Shown: piece after piece, positions 35,063 through 42,815 of the stretch
Layout: each line of letters opens with the position of its first letter
How positions within the stretch are numbered: position 1 is the first letter of the stretch
NCBI GenBank assembly: GCA_965220715.1
Contig: OZ244843.1
Span: 496,001 to 560,000 of the forward strand
Reading direction: 5' to 3'
DNA length: 64,000 nt
From: Bin5 sp965220715
GTDB lineage: Bacteria > Chloroflexota > Anaerolineae > Caldilineales > Caldilineaceae
Made by a program: the position numbers and the translations under genes
Notes under the pieces: generated by a model
The model's database searches: none
Told to the model about the DNA's origin: nothing
What the model saw: the letters and a program-made list of their open reading frames with translations, nothing else

Positions 35063-36355
35063 TTACTCGCCAATGCCGGACTCTTTGGCGGCCTGAATCA
35101 GCTCCTCCTGCGCGCGGGCAACGTCGCCGTGCCCGGTCAGCATGTTGTTCACAATGTTGCCGAGGTCGGTCACAAAGCTCTGCCGCACCAGACCGCCGAT
35201 GAACGGCAGCAGTTCATGCGTCTGCCAGGCGTCCATCGACTCGCGCAAGTACTCGTCGTAGAGGCCCACGTCGCCGTCCGTGCGCACCGGAATCGAGCCT
35301 TTGAGCGGATTGAAGGCGTCCTGTCCATCCCGCGAAGCCACAACTTTCAGCCAGGCGATGGCGTTGTCGCGGTTGGGCGCATTCTTGGGCAAACCGAAGG
35401 AGTCGGCTACCCAGACATATTTGCCCTGATGATTCGGGATGTCGGCCCATCCGACCAACTCTTCGATCCCTTCCGACTTGATGAAGCCCCAGAACCAGTC
35501 GCCCATCAGAATAATAGCCGGGGTCTCGTCGTAGTCGGCGGCAAAGCGCTCCACCTGGTCGCCCCAGCCGACCTCCAGCCAGTCGCCGGAGGCGTACTCC
35601 ATCGCCCGCATGTGAAGCTCCAGCGCCTCCGCGACTTCGGGCGCATCCCAACCGACCGAACCGTCGAACAGGCCGAGATAGGTCTCGCCGTCGGTCACGC
35701 TGTTGAGGAAGTAGTTGTAGGTGTGGAAGGCCAACGCCCCCGAAGACGCCCCTCCGATGGCCGGGATACCGGCCTCCTTCAACTGTTCCGCCACAACGAA
35801 GAACTCGTCCCAGGTTGTGGGCGGCTCGGTGATGCCGGCGGCCTCAAACCTGTCGAGCCGATACCACATGATGTTCTGGCGATGGATGTTCACCGGCACG
35901 ACATAGGGCGTCCCTTCGTAGGAGACGTTGTCGATCACCGACTGCGGGAACGCGTCATATAGCCCCTCTTCCGAATAGAGGAAATCCAGCCCCTCCATTC
36001 TGCCGGGCACGACGTGATCCTCGACGACGCCCACGCCGGCCCAGATCTGGAACGAGTCCGGCGGCTCGCCGCCCAACATGCGCGTCTCCAACACCGTCTT
36101 CATGTTGGTGCCGTCGCCCCCGCCGATTGCTGCGTTGTCGAACTCGACATTGGGATAGCGTGCGTTGAAGACCTCGATGATGGCGTTGAGGCCGGCCAAC
36201 TCGCCGCCACCGCTCCACCAGGAGAATACCTCTACCGTGCCGCTCGGCTCGGCGGCCTCCATCGGCATGTCTGCCGCCGGCTCGGTTGCGACCGGCTGGC
36301 AGGCGGCCAAGGCCAATGACACAATAATGAATAGAATCAGGCAAAAGCGTTTCAT
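35063..36355 (-). CDS. Extracellular sugar-binding lipoprotein (importer 2)
   Basis: 430-aa family 1 solute-binding protein. From ATG 36355 (AAGGGAAGGAACG upstream) it starts MKRFCLILFIIVSLALAAC, a Sec signal with lipobox LAAC rather than the Tat type seen in the other importers. The mature part has VEVFSWWSGGGELAGLNAII and the TWDEFFVVAEQLKE region typical of maltose- and cellobiose-binding proteins. First gene of a minus-strand operon with two permeases, a CocE-like hydrolase, a ceramidase-like protein and central-metabolism-type enzymes. Confidence 0.9.
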   Translation of the reverse strand: MKRFCLILFIIVSLALAACQPVATEPAADMPMEAAEPSGTVEVFSWWSGGGELAGLNAIIEVFNARYPNVEFDNAAIGGGDGTNMKTVLETRMLGGEPPDSFQIWAGVGVVEDHVVPGRMEGLDFLYSEEGLYDAFPQSVIDNVSYEGTPYVVPVNIHRQNIMWYRLDRFEAAGITEPPTTWDEFFVVAEQLKEAGIPAIGGASSGALAFHTYNYFLNSVTDGETYLGLFDGSVGWDAPEVAEALELHMRAMEYASGDWLEVGWGDQVERFAADYDETPAIILMGDWFWGFIKSEGIEELVGWADIPNHQGKYVWVADSFGLPKNAPNRDNAIAWLKVVASRDGQDAFNPLKGSIPVRTDGDVGLYDEYLRESMDAWQTHELLPFIGGLVRQSFVTDLGNIVNNMLTGHGDVARAQEELIQAAKESGIGE

Positions 36356-36439
36356 CGTTCCTTCCCTTCTTGTGAGTGGTTGATGACCAGGCAAGCTCGG
36401 CTGTGCGATGTCAATAAAATTAAATTTTTTGTTTCGCGT

Positions 36440-36474
36440 GGGGCTATTATAGCGTAGGGGTCTCATGTGAACAA
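36440..36474 (-). promoter_or_regulatory. Sigma70-type promoter of importer 2
   Basis: On the minus strand TTGTTC (36474-36469), a 17-nt spacer and a consensus TATAAT (36451-36446) are present, about 90 nt upstream of the binding-protein start. Apart from this element the 36356-36684 interval shows no gene. Confidence 0.7.
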
Positions 36475-36684
36475 TCGCGAAAAAAGTGTCAACGTCCTGG
36501 CGGCGAAACTTGATGCAGCGTGAACGGGGGAGTAAGATTTCGCGGATGCTGCCTTTCTGTCGACTGGGAATGTGGGGAATCGCGTTCGCCCTTTTGGATT
36601 TGCGCTTACTCTCAACTTGTTTGGTGGGGGCAGAGTTGTGTTCGCCACTTGTTAGCGAGGTACGCCACCAGCCAGGAGCATTGA

Positions 36685-36894
36685 GTGTTTGACCAGGATA
36701 CGCTAAACGAAGTCATTCGGCGCATTGTCGAAATCGCCGAGCCGGCGAGGATTATTCTCTTTGGCTCTGCAGGGCGCGGAGACATGACCCGCCATAGCGA
36801 TCTCGACCTGCTCATTATCAAGGAGGGGGGAGACGCGCTCGACCTCATGGGCCAGATTTACGAGAGGCTGTACGGGGTGGGCGCCGCGGTAGAC
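36685..36894 (+). pseudogene. Truncated MNT-type nucleotidyltransferase
   Basis: GTG 36685 with AGGAG upstream opens a MntA-like protein: IILFGSAGRGDMTRHSDLDL contains the GSxxRGxxxxxSDxD nucleotidyltransferase motif. It continues to YGVGAAVD, then meets a GH116 5' fragment in the opposite orientation; the reading frame runs on only through antisense sequence. The C-terminal part and the usual HEPN partner gene are missing, so the toxin-antitoxin-like pair is dead here. Confidence 0.7.
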
Positions 36895-37030
36895 AATGCC
36901 TGTGACCGGGCGTGTATAGCCGGTCGCCTCGAAGGCGCGCCAACGGGCATGGAGCAGGTGAGGGGGAAAGAGTCGGTCGCTCATCGGGCTCTCCTCAGCG
37001 AGTTGGGTTGCAGTTTACCTGGGTTATATG
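36882..37030 (-). pseudogene. Duplicated 5' end and upstream region of the GH116 gene
   Basis: The minus strand from ATG 36984 encodes MSDRLFPPHLLHARWRAFEA and on to GIVYRG, 31 codons nearly identical to the start of the GH116 gene at 25636; similarity also extends about 45 bp upstream of both starts. It breaks at CGCCGCGGTAGAC (36882-36894), a 13-bp string also present in the intact gene (25534-25546). Confidence 0.8.
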
Positions 37031-37032
37031 AA

Positions 37033-37815
37033 TCAGAGGTCTGGACCGGGCGCGCCCAGTTCGGAGGACAGTTGCGCGGCAACCTGCATGACGGTCTGGG
37101 CGAAGTGGGGCAACTGCTCATGCGTGATGCGTGTGGTCGGTCCGGAGATGCCCAGGGCCGCGATCACCTGTTGGCGATGATCATGGATTGGCGCCGCGAT
37201 GCAGCGCACGCCGGCAAAGGTCTCCTCATCGTCGACCGCATAGCCGTCGGTGCGCACGGTTCCCAGATGGCGCTTGAGGAGCGAAGGCTCGGTAATCGTC
37301 TTGGCTGTGTAGGTGGCCAGAGGAGCGCTCGCGACCCACTCCGCCGTGACTGCATCCGGCTGCGCTGCCAGCAGCGCCTTGCCCAGCGCCGAACAGTGGA
37401 GCGGACGGCTCGTGCCTAGGGCGAAATTCACGCTCAACGCGGCCTGCCCCGGCTTGTGGGCAATATAGATCACGTTATTGGCCTGCCGCACGCCCAGATT
37501 GGCCGTCTCCCCGCTCTGGTCCCGCAGTTTCGTGAGGAAGTCCCCCGCAACGTCCGGCCAATCCAGCAACGTGGCAACCTTGCCGTAAAGTTGGAAGAAC
37601 TTGGTCGGGTTGGAGGTGAACTCGCGCGTGCGTTCATCCTGCAGCAGATAGCCCTTCGCCATCAAGGTATAGAGCAAACGATAGGCCGTGCTGCGGTCGA
37701 TTCCGAGCGCCTCCGCCACGTGTGACGGGCGAACGTTGCCGTCCAGCGCCATCTCCAGCGCCACCAGCCCCCGCTCCAGCGATTGCACCAACTGCTGTCC
37801 CCGTTTCGGCTGCAT
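37033..37815 (-). CDS. IclR family transcriptional regulator
   Basis: 260 aa from ATG 37815 (AAAGGAG upstream). N-terminal winged helix: ALDGNVRPSHVAEALGIDRS, then TAYRLLYTLMAKGYL; C-terminal GAF-like effector domain with LHCSALGKALLAA and the IclR signature VDDEETFAGVRCIAAPI followed by ALGISGP. IclR proteins bind small-molecule effectors and repress or activate catabolic genes. Likely targets are its own promoter (see the palindrome upstream) and perhaps importer 2 or the GH116 gene. It ends a few bases before the GH116 fragment. Confidence 0.9.
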   Translation of the reverse strand: MQPKRGQQLVQSLERGLVALEMALDGNVRPSHVAEALGIDRSTAYRLLYTLMAKGYLLQDERTREFTSNPTKFFQLYGKVATLLDWPDVAGDFLTKLRDQSGETANLGVRQANNVIYIAHKPGQAALSVNFALGTSRPLHCSALGKALLAAQPDAVTAEWVASAPLATYTAKTITEPSLLKRHLGTVRTDGYAVDDEETFAGVRCIAAPIHDHRQQVIAALGISGPTTRITHEQLPHFAQTVMQVAAQLSSELGAPGPDL

Positions 37816-37851
37816 AACACTCCTTTGGCGTTGCGTAATTCGCACATGCTG

Positions 37852-37885
37852 CGTATCTTGTATACCAAATACGCGCTACTGTCAA
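37852..37885 (-). promoter_or_regulatory. IclR promoter with 22-bp imperfect palindrome operator
   Basis: Minus strand has TTGACA (37885-37880), a 15-nt spacer and TATACA. The segment 37852-37873 is a near-palindrome (core GTATAC, 18 of 22 positions symmetric) overlapping the -10, the size and position expected for an IclR-family autorepression site. Confidence 0.55.
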
Positions 37886-38213
37886 TCATCAGGACAGACG
37901 ACCCCGTCCCAAGATTCCAATCCAAAGAAAATGATATAAAATAGATATAGGCCAGATTCGAGGCCACTCCCTGGAACGATTTCAGCCCCATCTGGGCCCC
38001 CCACCAAGAACTGAAAACCTAAGGATTGAAAACAAGATTCTACAGAAACATAGCCTGCCAGATGTGCTACTAACCACTGGTCTTCACTATCCCCCACACT
38101 CCCAATGAAAAAACTTGACAAAGCCCACAAGATCTAGTACGACAGTTCCGCCTCCTCGCCAGCCAGCCGGCAGGTTGAAGTGGGCGGCTGCTCCATTCCG
38201 GGAGGAACACACC
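37886..38213. other. Intergenic region upstream of the Excalibur cluster
   Basis: No gene. A weak promoter candidate for the following small gene is TTGACA 38115-38120 with a 17-nt spacer and TACGAC 38138-38143. The GGAGG at 38201-38205 is the ribosome site for the next gene. Confidence 0.35.
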
Positions 38214-38414
38214 ATGGCTAAAACTCCTTGTAAGAGTCTAAAGAAGGATGGAAGCCCCTGCCAGGGACAAGGACTGTCGCAATTCGACGGTTGCTGCATC
38301 GCCCACGTGCCTGTCGCCGACGCCCGCGGGCACGGCATCGCGCCGGTGTCGCGTGATCATCCCGCCTATCAGTATATGAGAGACGGCGACAGCGACGGCA
38401 TCGTGTGTGAATGA
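38214..38414 (+). CDS. Small protein: Cys/His metal motif joined to half an Excalibur domain
   Basis: 66 aa from ATG 38214, with GGAGG 9 nt upstream. Residues 5-30 hold CKSLKKDGSPCQGQGLSQFD and then GCCIAH, resembling the short C...C...CxxH motif of small 'CKATTKxGxxC' proteins. The C-terminal half, GHGIAPVSRDHPAYQYM and DGDSDGIVCE, is the end of an Excalibur calcium-binding domain, without its first DxNxDG half. It may be a fusion created during the local duplications. No signal peptide. Confidence 0.55.
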   Translation: MAKTPCKSLKKDGSPCQGQGLSQFDGCCIAHVPVADARGHGIAPVSRDHPAYQYMRDGDSDGIVCE

Positions 38415-38468
38415 GGTAGGGCCGCCATCCCCCGCCGCCGCCAGACGACCAGGTTACAGGAGGGACCC

Positions 38469-38687
38469 ATGATCCCAGTCCGCATTGTTGAGAGCATCTT
38501 CGACGGCGACATCGGAACCCTTATTTGCGCCTTAATCCCGTTCGCTATTGCGACCTGGTGGATAATACGCGCCCACATACTCCCCGCCAGAAAGTGGAAG
38601 CCGCCCCCTGGCCCGACAGAGCGCACCCACTTCTACCGCAAAAAGAATGCCCTGGATGAACATAGACCGCCCACGAGGAACCATTGA
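38469..38687 (+). CDS. Small single-pass membrane protein (unit A copy)
   Basis: 72 aa, ATG preceded by AGGAGGG. One hydrophobic helix (GTLICALIPFAIATWWIIRA, residues 16-35) and a basic C-terminal tail (RKWKPPPGP...FYRKKNALDEHRPP). No family is recognised. The second copy at 40353 has a stop in the helix, so this is the intact version. Position between Excalibur-type genes suggests an envelope-related role, but function is unknown. Confidence 0.55.
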   Translation: MIPVRIVESIFDGDIGTLICALIPFAIATWWIIRAHILPARKWKPPPGPTERTHFYRKKNALDEHRPPTRNH

Positions 38688-38883
38688 GGAGAGGCCCCTG
38701 GACGCCGCCGCTTGTTTCCTGGGGAGGGGTGGAATCGGACGGGGGGCCACCGCTGTCACCGGCTACGCCGTGCCCTAGCGCCCGGGCGCATGGCAAAGCG
38801 ATGCGGCAGCCGACACCACGAACAGCTCAATCAGGCCCGCTGGCGCGCTGGCCGTTGTCAGGCCCGCGGCAAAGGCTGGGCGG

Positions 38884-39075
38884 TTGGAAGTGCATCGTGC
38901 AGTCCCTCAAGGAGCACTTAGCGGCGGCCAAGCACCTGAGCCGTACGACGGCAACGGAAACGGCCGTATCACCTGCGCTGAGGCCCGCGCGCACGGCATC
39001 GCGCCGGTGCCGCGTGGACATCCCGCCTATCAGTACATGAACGACCGCGATAACGACGGCATCGTGTGTGAGTGA
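38884..39075 (+). CDS. Small Excalibur-domain ORF (unit A)
   Basis: Up to 63 aa. It contains a complete Excalibur calcium-binding domain: YDGNGNGRITCAEARAHGIA with the DxNxNGxIxC loop, then HPAYQYM and DRDNDGIVCE. No signal peptide precedes it and the start (TTG 38884 or GTG 38890) is uncertain; upstream in frame is a stop at 38776. It may be the exported domain of a formerly longer lipoprotein. Confidence 0.45.
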   Translation: MEVHRAVPQGALSGGQAPEPYDGNGNGRITCAEARAHGIAPVPRGHPAYQYMNDRDNDGIVCE

Positions 39076-39089
39076 GGAGGACCTGCGGC

Positions 39090-39383
39090 ATGGCAACAGT
39101 TGAGCTTCATTGGCAGAAAGTTTCCACCACCGGCGGAGACGAGATTCACCGTTGTGAAGTCAAGGCCCGTAACGGCAAGGACGCGTTGTGCATGGAGGTG
39201 CACGGGGGGAAACTGACGGGCGGAATACACATCGTTACTGCCTACTACTGGTTAGAAAACAGCCAGCACCCCATACCACTCTACCCCTTTCGGACATCCG
39301 ACAGTCTCGATAACGCGAAGACGGCGCTGACGGAGTGGTATTTCGAAAACGCGCCGACGTTGCTGGTGACGCTGGCCGGGTAA
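39090..39383 (+). CDS. Small protein of unknown function
   Basis: 97 aa from ATG 39090, with AGGAGG 10 nt upstream and only 14 nt after the preceding Excalibur stop. Reads VELHWQKVSTTGGDEIHRCE, then a region rich in aromatic and charged residues (YYWLENSQHPIPLYPFRTSD) and an amphipathic C-terminal helix (LDNAKTALTEWYFENAP). No signal peptide or membrane segment. Not recognised; probably a small soluble alpha/beta protein. Confidence 0.55.
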   Translation: MATVELHWQKVSTTGGDEIHRCEVKARNGKDALCMEVHGGKLTGGIHIVTAYYWLENSQHPIPLYPFRTSDSLDNAKTALTEWYFENAPTLLVTLAG

Positions 39384-39480
39384 GGGCGGGGGCCTGGGGG
39401 CGGTGTAATCTGATTATAACTGAATCCAGCTAGACAATTTGATCAATGAAGATCCTAGTTTATCAATGAGGATACTAGCC
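39384..39480 (+). promoter_or_regulatory. Upstream region with paired 17-mers
   Basis: Two direct 17-mers (39442-39458 and 39462-39478, two mismatches, 20-bp period) lie directly before ATG 39481; the second includes the GAGGAT ribosome site. A regulator or RNA switch could act here, but this is speculative. Confidence 0.35.
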
Positions 39481-40191
39481 ATGAAACGGCTCCTACTTTT
39501 CGCCGCTTTATTCGTTCTCTTCGCCTTTCTCGCCTGCGGAGGAGGAGAAGATGCTTCATCTGAACCACCGCCGGCCACGGCCACTAACAGGCCTGTACCC
39601 CCGACCGATACGCCTGTGTCCCCGACCGATACGCCTGTGTCCCCGACCGATACGCCTGTGTCCCCGACCAACACGCCGGTGCTCCCGACCAACACGCCGG
39701 TGCCCCGAACCGATACGCCGGTTTCCGGCCCTCATTTCACCGTCAATAGCGAGCAGGTCAATGTAAGAACAGGACCAGGAACCGTATTTTCGATCATCGG
39801 GACGGTGGAACAGGGCGATCGCTTCGACATCGGCGGCCGCAACGTCGACGGTGACTGGTTGGAATTCTGCTGCGTGAATGGTCAGCGTGGTTGGATTTAC
39901 GCGCAGCTCCTGATCGTAAGCCAGGAGACGACTTCGATTCCCCTGGCACAGAACATTCCGGCCGCCCCTACACCCACCAACACGCCCGTGTCGTCTCCCA
40001 ACACGCCTACCCCGGCCCCGCAACCACCGCCAGCGCAAGGCGGCAATGCGCTTGAGCTGTACGACGACAACGGCAACGGCAGAATCACCTGCACCGAAGC
40101 CCGCGAGCACGGCATCGCGCCGGTGCGGCGTGATCATCCCGCCTACCAGTATATGGACGACCGCGACGACGACGGTATTGTCTGCGAATGA
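39481..40191 (+). CDS. Lipoprotein with Pro/Thr repeat linker, SH3 and Excalibur domains
   Basis: 236 aa from ATG 39481. Signal MKRLLLFAALFVLFAFLAC ends in a lipobox, so it is a surface lipoprotein. Domains in order: a Pro/Thr linker made of six heptad units (xPT[D/N]TPV), a bacterial SH3 domain (NVRTGPGTVFSIIGTVEQGD through GWIYAQLL), a second Pro-rich linker, and a C-terminal Excalibur calcium-binding domain (YDDNGNGRITCTEAREHGIA through DDDGIVCE). This plan suits a cell-envelope anchored protein binding peptide or glycan. It is the only full-length member of the cluster. Confidence 0.8.
   Translation: MKRLLLFAALFVLFAFLACGGGEDASSEPPPATATNRPVPPTDTPVSPTDTPVSPTDTPVSPTNTPVLPTNTPVPRTDTPVSGPHFTVNSEQVNVRTGPGTVFSIIGTVEQGDRFDIGGRNVDGDWLEFCCVNGQRGWIYAQLLIVSQETTSIPLAQNIPAAPTPTNTPVSSPNTPTPAPQPPPAQGGNALELYDDNGNGRITCTEAREHGIAPVRRDHPAYQYMDDRDDDGIVCE
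39598..39723 (+). repeat. 21-bp tandem repeat, six units, coding
   Basis: Six in-frame 21-bp units encode PPTDTPV, SPTDTPV (twice), SPTNTPV, LPTNTPV and PRTDTPV in the linker of the SH3-Excalibur lipoprotein. The second and third units are almost identical at DNA level, so unit number may vary between strains. Confidence 0.85.
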
Positions 40192-40352
40192 ATTTGTCGA
40201 TTGAGAAGTCTGTACAGAACAGACCGAGTTTAAGGCGGGGTTGGGGCCGCCCAGGCGGGCCAAAAAACGAGCTGAGAGCGATTCTAAGCGTGAAACAGGT
40301 AGGGCCGCCACCCCCCGGACGCCGCGAGACGACCAGGTCACAGGAGGGACAC

Positions 40353-40571
40353 ATGATCGGAATCCGCCTTGTTGAGCGCATCCTCGACGGCGACATCGGA
40401 GCCCTTATTTGCGCCTTAATCCCGTTCGCTCTTTTGATCTGGTAGGTAATACGCGTCTACATACTCCCCGACAGAGAGTGGAAGCAGCCCTCAGGTCCGC
40501 AAGAGCGCACCCACTTCTACCGCAAAAAGAAAGCCCTGGATAAACATAGACCGCCCACGAGGAACCATTGA
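40353..40571 (+). pseudogene. Decayed copy of the small membrane protein (unit B)
   Basis: Begins MIGIRLVERILDGDIGALIC like the unit A gene, but TAG at 40443-40445 interrupts the helix after about 30 codons. Beyond it the frame stays open and conserved (ILPDREWKQPSGP...FYRKKKALDKHRPP) to TGA 40569-40571. One nonsense change therefore inactivates it. Confidence 0.65.
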
Positions 40572-40770
40572 GGAGAGGCCCCTGGACGCCGCCGCTTGTT
40601 TCCTGGGAGGGGGAATCGGTCGGGGGGCCACCGCCGCCCCCGGCTACGCCGCGCCCTAGCGCCCGCGCGCACAGCAAAGCGCCGCGGCAGCCGACACCGC
40701 GAACAGCGCAATCAGGCCAGCCGGCGCGCTGGCCGTTGTCAGGTCTGCGGCAAAGGCTGGGCGGCTGGAA

Positions 40771-40956
40771 GTGCATCGTGCAGTCCCTCAAGGAGCACTT
40801 AGCGGCGGCCATGCGATTGAGCTGTACGACGGCAACGGGACCGGGAGGATCACCTGTGCCGAGGCCCGCGCGCACGGCATCGCGCCGGTGTCGCGTGATC
40901 ATCCCGTATACCGGTACATGAACGACCGCGACAACGACGGCGTTGTGTGTGGGTGA
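40771..40956 (+). CDS. Small Excalibur-domain ORF (unit B)
   Basis: Up to 61 aa from GTG 40771. The Excalibur domain (YDGNGTGRITCAEARAHGIA, then DRDNDGVVCG) is complete but has lost the last acidic residue (CG instead of CE). No signal peptide, uncertain start, and a conserved upstream stop as in unit A, so it may be a non-expressed duplicate. Confidence 0.4.
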   Translation: MHRAVPQGALSGGHAIELYDGNGTGRITCAEARAHGIAPVSRDHPVYRYMNDRDNDGVVCG

Positions 40957-41128
40957 AGACGGCAGCCTGAGAGCCGTTTTACACGGGTGGGCGATTATGT
41001 GCGGTTACGGGGTATTTTGGTCCTGCCGGCGAAAATTCGACCGCACAGGATGCCCGCCATCCTGCAAATCCTGATTCAGACAACCCGCCAAACGCTCGCG
41101 TGCTATTCCTTTGCCTTGGAGGAAGAAT

Positions 41129-41177
41129 CGTGGATTGCAGAGGCTACTGAGATACTGTAGAATACCGGCAATCCACG
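41129..41177 (+). promoter_or_regulatory. Promoter of importer 3 framed by a 10-bp inverted repeat
   Basis: TTGCAG (41135-41140), 17-nt spacer, TAGAAT (41158-41163). Perfect 10-bp arms CGTGGATTGC (41129-41138) and GCAATCCACG (41168-41177) overlap the -35 and the start-site region. The arms probably form a split operator for an unlinked regulator. Confidence 0.6.
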
Positions 41178-41214
41178 CACAGAACCTTCATCAACATACC
41201 TAGAGGAGAACACT

Positions 41215-42576
41215 GTGAACGCTACGTTCATGAAAAGACGACAATTTTTGCAGTTGACAGCTGGCGCGATCGGCGGGGCTACGCTTCTGGCGGCCTGTCA
41301 ACCGGCTGTGGCGCCGGTGGCATCCGATGCCGCGGGCGACGATAGTGCAGCCGCCGAAAGCATCCAACTTGAATACCTGGGCTACGAACCCGACGAAGTA
41401 CACGGAGAGGCATTCGACAAGTTCAAAGAGGTCATGCCCGAGGTGGAACTTCTCATCAGCCCCACCATCGGATCCTGGCCCGATATGCTGGCCAAGATCA
41501 ACGCCCGCATCGCCGCCGGTGATCCCCCCGATATCGCCATCGTGGCCACTTATGGACCGCCCAGAATCTGGAGCAAAAAGGGCATTCTGGTCGATCTGCA
41601 GCCGTACCTGGACGCAGACCCCGACTACGACGATGACCCTGTCGCGCCTGCCTTGCTCCAGCTCTATCGCGTCGAAGGCAAGCTCTTCGGCCTGCCCAAG
41701 GACTATGTAACCCACGCCGTAATCTACAACAAGGGCCTCTTTGATGAGGCTGGCGTAGCATACCCGGAAGACGGCTGGACCTGGGCCGATTGTTTGGAAA
41801 TGGGCCAACAAATGACATCCGGTGACGGCCAGGAAAAAATCTACGGTTGGATGACGCAGACTGGGCCTTGGGCCAACGAACATTGGATGTGGGCCAACGA
41901 GGGCAAGGGGTACTTTGACCGCTGGAATGGGGACCTAACCACGCCAACGGCCAACGATCCGAAAAATATCGAAGCGCTGCAATGGCTTGCCGATACCATC
42001 CTCACCCACGAGGTTTCACCCTCGCCCGAACAGTTGGCCACCGAAGGCGCCGGTTCACGTCAGCTTACAGGGCGCATCGCGATGTGGGCCAGCCACACAA
42101 TCGATACCGTCAACCTGCTCAAAAATACCGACAAGATCGACTGGCATGTCGTGCGCAACCCGCGAGCTTTCGAGGACGGCCCCACCACAACCATGATGTG
42201 GACCTCCGGCTTTGGCATCGTCGCCGACACAGAGCATCCCGACGCCGCCTTTGCCTTCCTCAAGCATATGTCCATCGGCGAAGGCGCCCTTGTGTTGGGG
42301 GCAACCGGCTTCTCCATCCCGGCCGGCCGCCCCGAAGGATTTGTAACCGAGGAGATGGCTGCCCGCGGCGGCGATGTCTTTGTCGATGCCTGCTTCAACT
42401 CCGACCTGGCCGCCAACGACTCGCTCGGCGTCAACCATGGTGAACTGCTCGGCACCGCCGTCATCCCCAACATCGAGGCCGCCTTCCTCGGCCTGATGAC
42501 CGCGGACGAAGCGCTCAACGAAATACAGGTCGTGATGGAGGACATCCTCGCCGACGCCAATGAGGAACAGTATTAG
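41215..42576 (+). CDS. Extracellular sugar-binding lipoprotein (importer 3)
   Basis: 453-aa family 1 solute-binding protein. GTG start with AGAGGAGA upstream. Signal: MKRRQFLQLTAGAIGGATLL, Tat-like twin arginines, then lipobox LLAAC. The mature protein contains PDIAIVATYGPPRIWSKKG, WTWADCLEMGQQM and an acidic C-terminal end. First gene of a plus-strand operon with two permeases; 246 nt and two hairpins separate it from the next gene. Ligand unknown. Confidence 0.9.
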   Translation: MNATFMKRRQFLQLTAGAIGGATLLAACQPAVAPVASDAAGDDSAAAESIQLEYLGYEPDEVHGEAFDKFKEVMPEVELLISPTIGSWPDMLAKINARIAAGDPPDIAIVATYGPPRIWSKKGILVDLQPYLDADPDYDDDPVAPALLQLYRVEGKLFGLPKDYVTHAVIYNKGLFDEAGVAYPEDGWTWADCLEMGQQMTSGDGQEKIYGWMTQTGPWANEHWMWANEGKGYFDRWNGDLTTPTANDPKNIEALQWLADTILTHEVSPSPEQLATEGAGSRQLTGRIAMWASHTIDTVNLLKNTDKIDWHVVRNPRAFEDGPTTTMMWTSGFGIVADTEHPDAAFAFLKHMSIGEGALVLGATGFSIPAGRPEGFVTEEMAARGGDVFVDACFNSDLAANDSLGVNHGELLGTAVIPNIEAAFLGLMTADEALNEIQVVMEDILADANEEQY

Positions 42577-42582
42577 AGGCTC

Positions 42583-42633
42583 CGCAGGCTTTTGCAAGTG
42601 CCCACCAAACACCTGGGGTCGCAAAAGCCTGCG
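42583..42633 (+). promoter_or_regulatory. First intercistronic hairpin of importer 3
   Basis: Perfect 13-bp arms 42583-42595 and 42621-42633 around a 25-nt loop, 6 nt after the binding-protein stop. No U-run follows. Candidate attenuator or 3'-end stabiliser for the binding-protein mRNA. Confidence 0.6.
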
Positions 42634-42758
42634 CTGTTCGCTTGGGTACTGTCTACAAACTGCCTGGCGGTCTCACGCAAACACGGAACCGTTTGTCCCG
42701 TGAAATCGCAACGTTTAGAGTGGACAGGCACGTAAAATCGATTCGGGAAGCTTCCAAG

Positions 42759-42815
42759 CCTGCGACACACCTGGAATCGTCGCCGCCCATAGTGCGGCTC
42801 CAGGTGTGTCGCAGG
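42759..42815 (+). promoter_or_regulatory. Long hairpin abutting the MalF-type start codon (importer 3)
   Basis: Perfect 17-bp arms (42759-42775 and 42799-42815) enclose a second 5-bp stem (42782-42786 with 42794-42798). The structure ends 7 nt before ATG 42823 and would cover the ribosome-loading zone; only a weak CAGGACAG is available there. Confidence 0.65.

Larger units (their letters stand above)
38414..39075 (+). repeat. Segmental duplication, unit A
   Basis: About 660 bp, from AGGTAGGGCCGCC to the end of an Excalibur ORF, repeated in direct orientation at 40297-40956 with scattered substitutions and short indels. It contains a small membrane-protein gene and an Excalibur ORF. The intervening 1.2 kb carries two further small genes. 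Confidence 0.75.
40297..40956 (+). repeat. Segmental duplication, unit B
   Basis: Direct repeat of 38414-39075. It carries a decayed copy of the small membrane gene and a second Excalibur ORF. Confidence 0.75.

Noticed and set aside
38684..39040. Pro/Arg-rich ORFs in both duplication units (also 40568-40921)
   Set aside because: Alternate-frame translations over the Excalibur ORF with no recognisable domain; duplication alone explains their conservation.
39598..39723. Regular 21-bp repeats as a possible CRISPR array
   Set aside because: Contiguous units without spacers, in frame within a lipoprotein linker.
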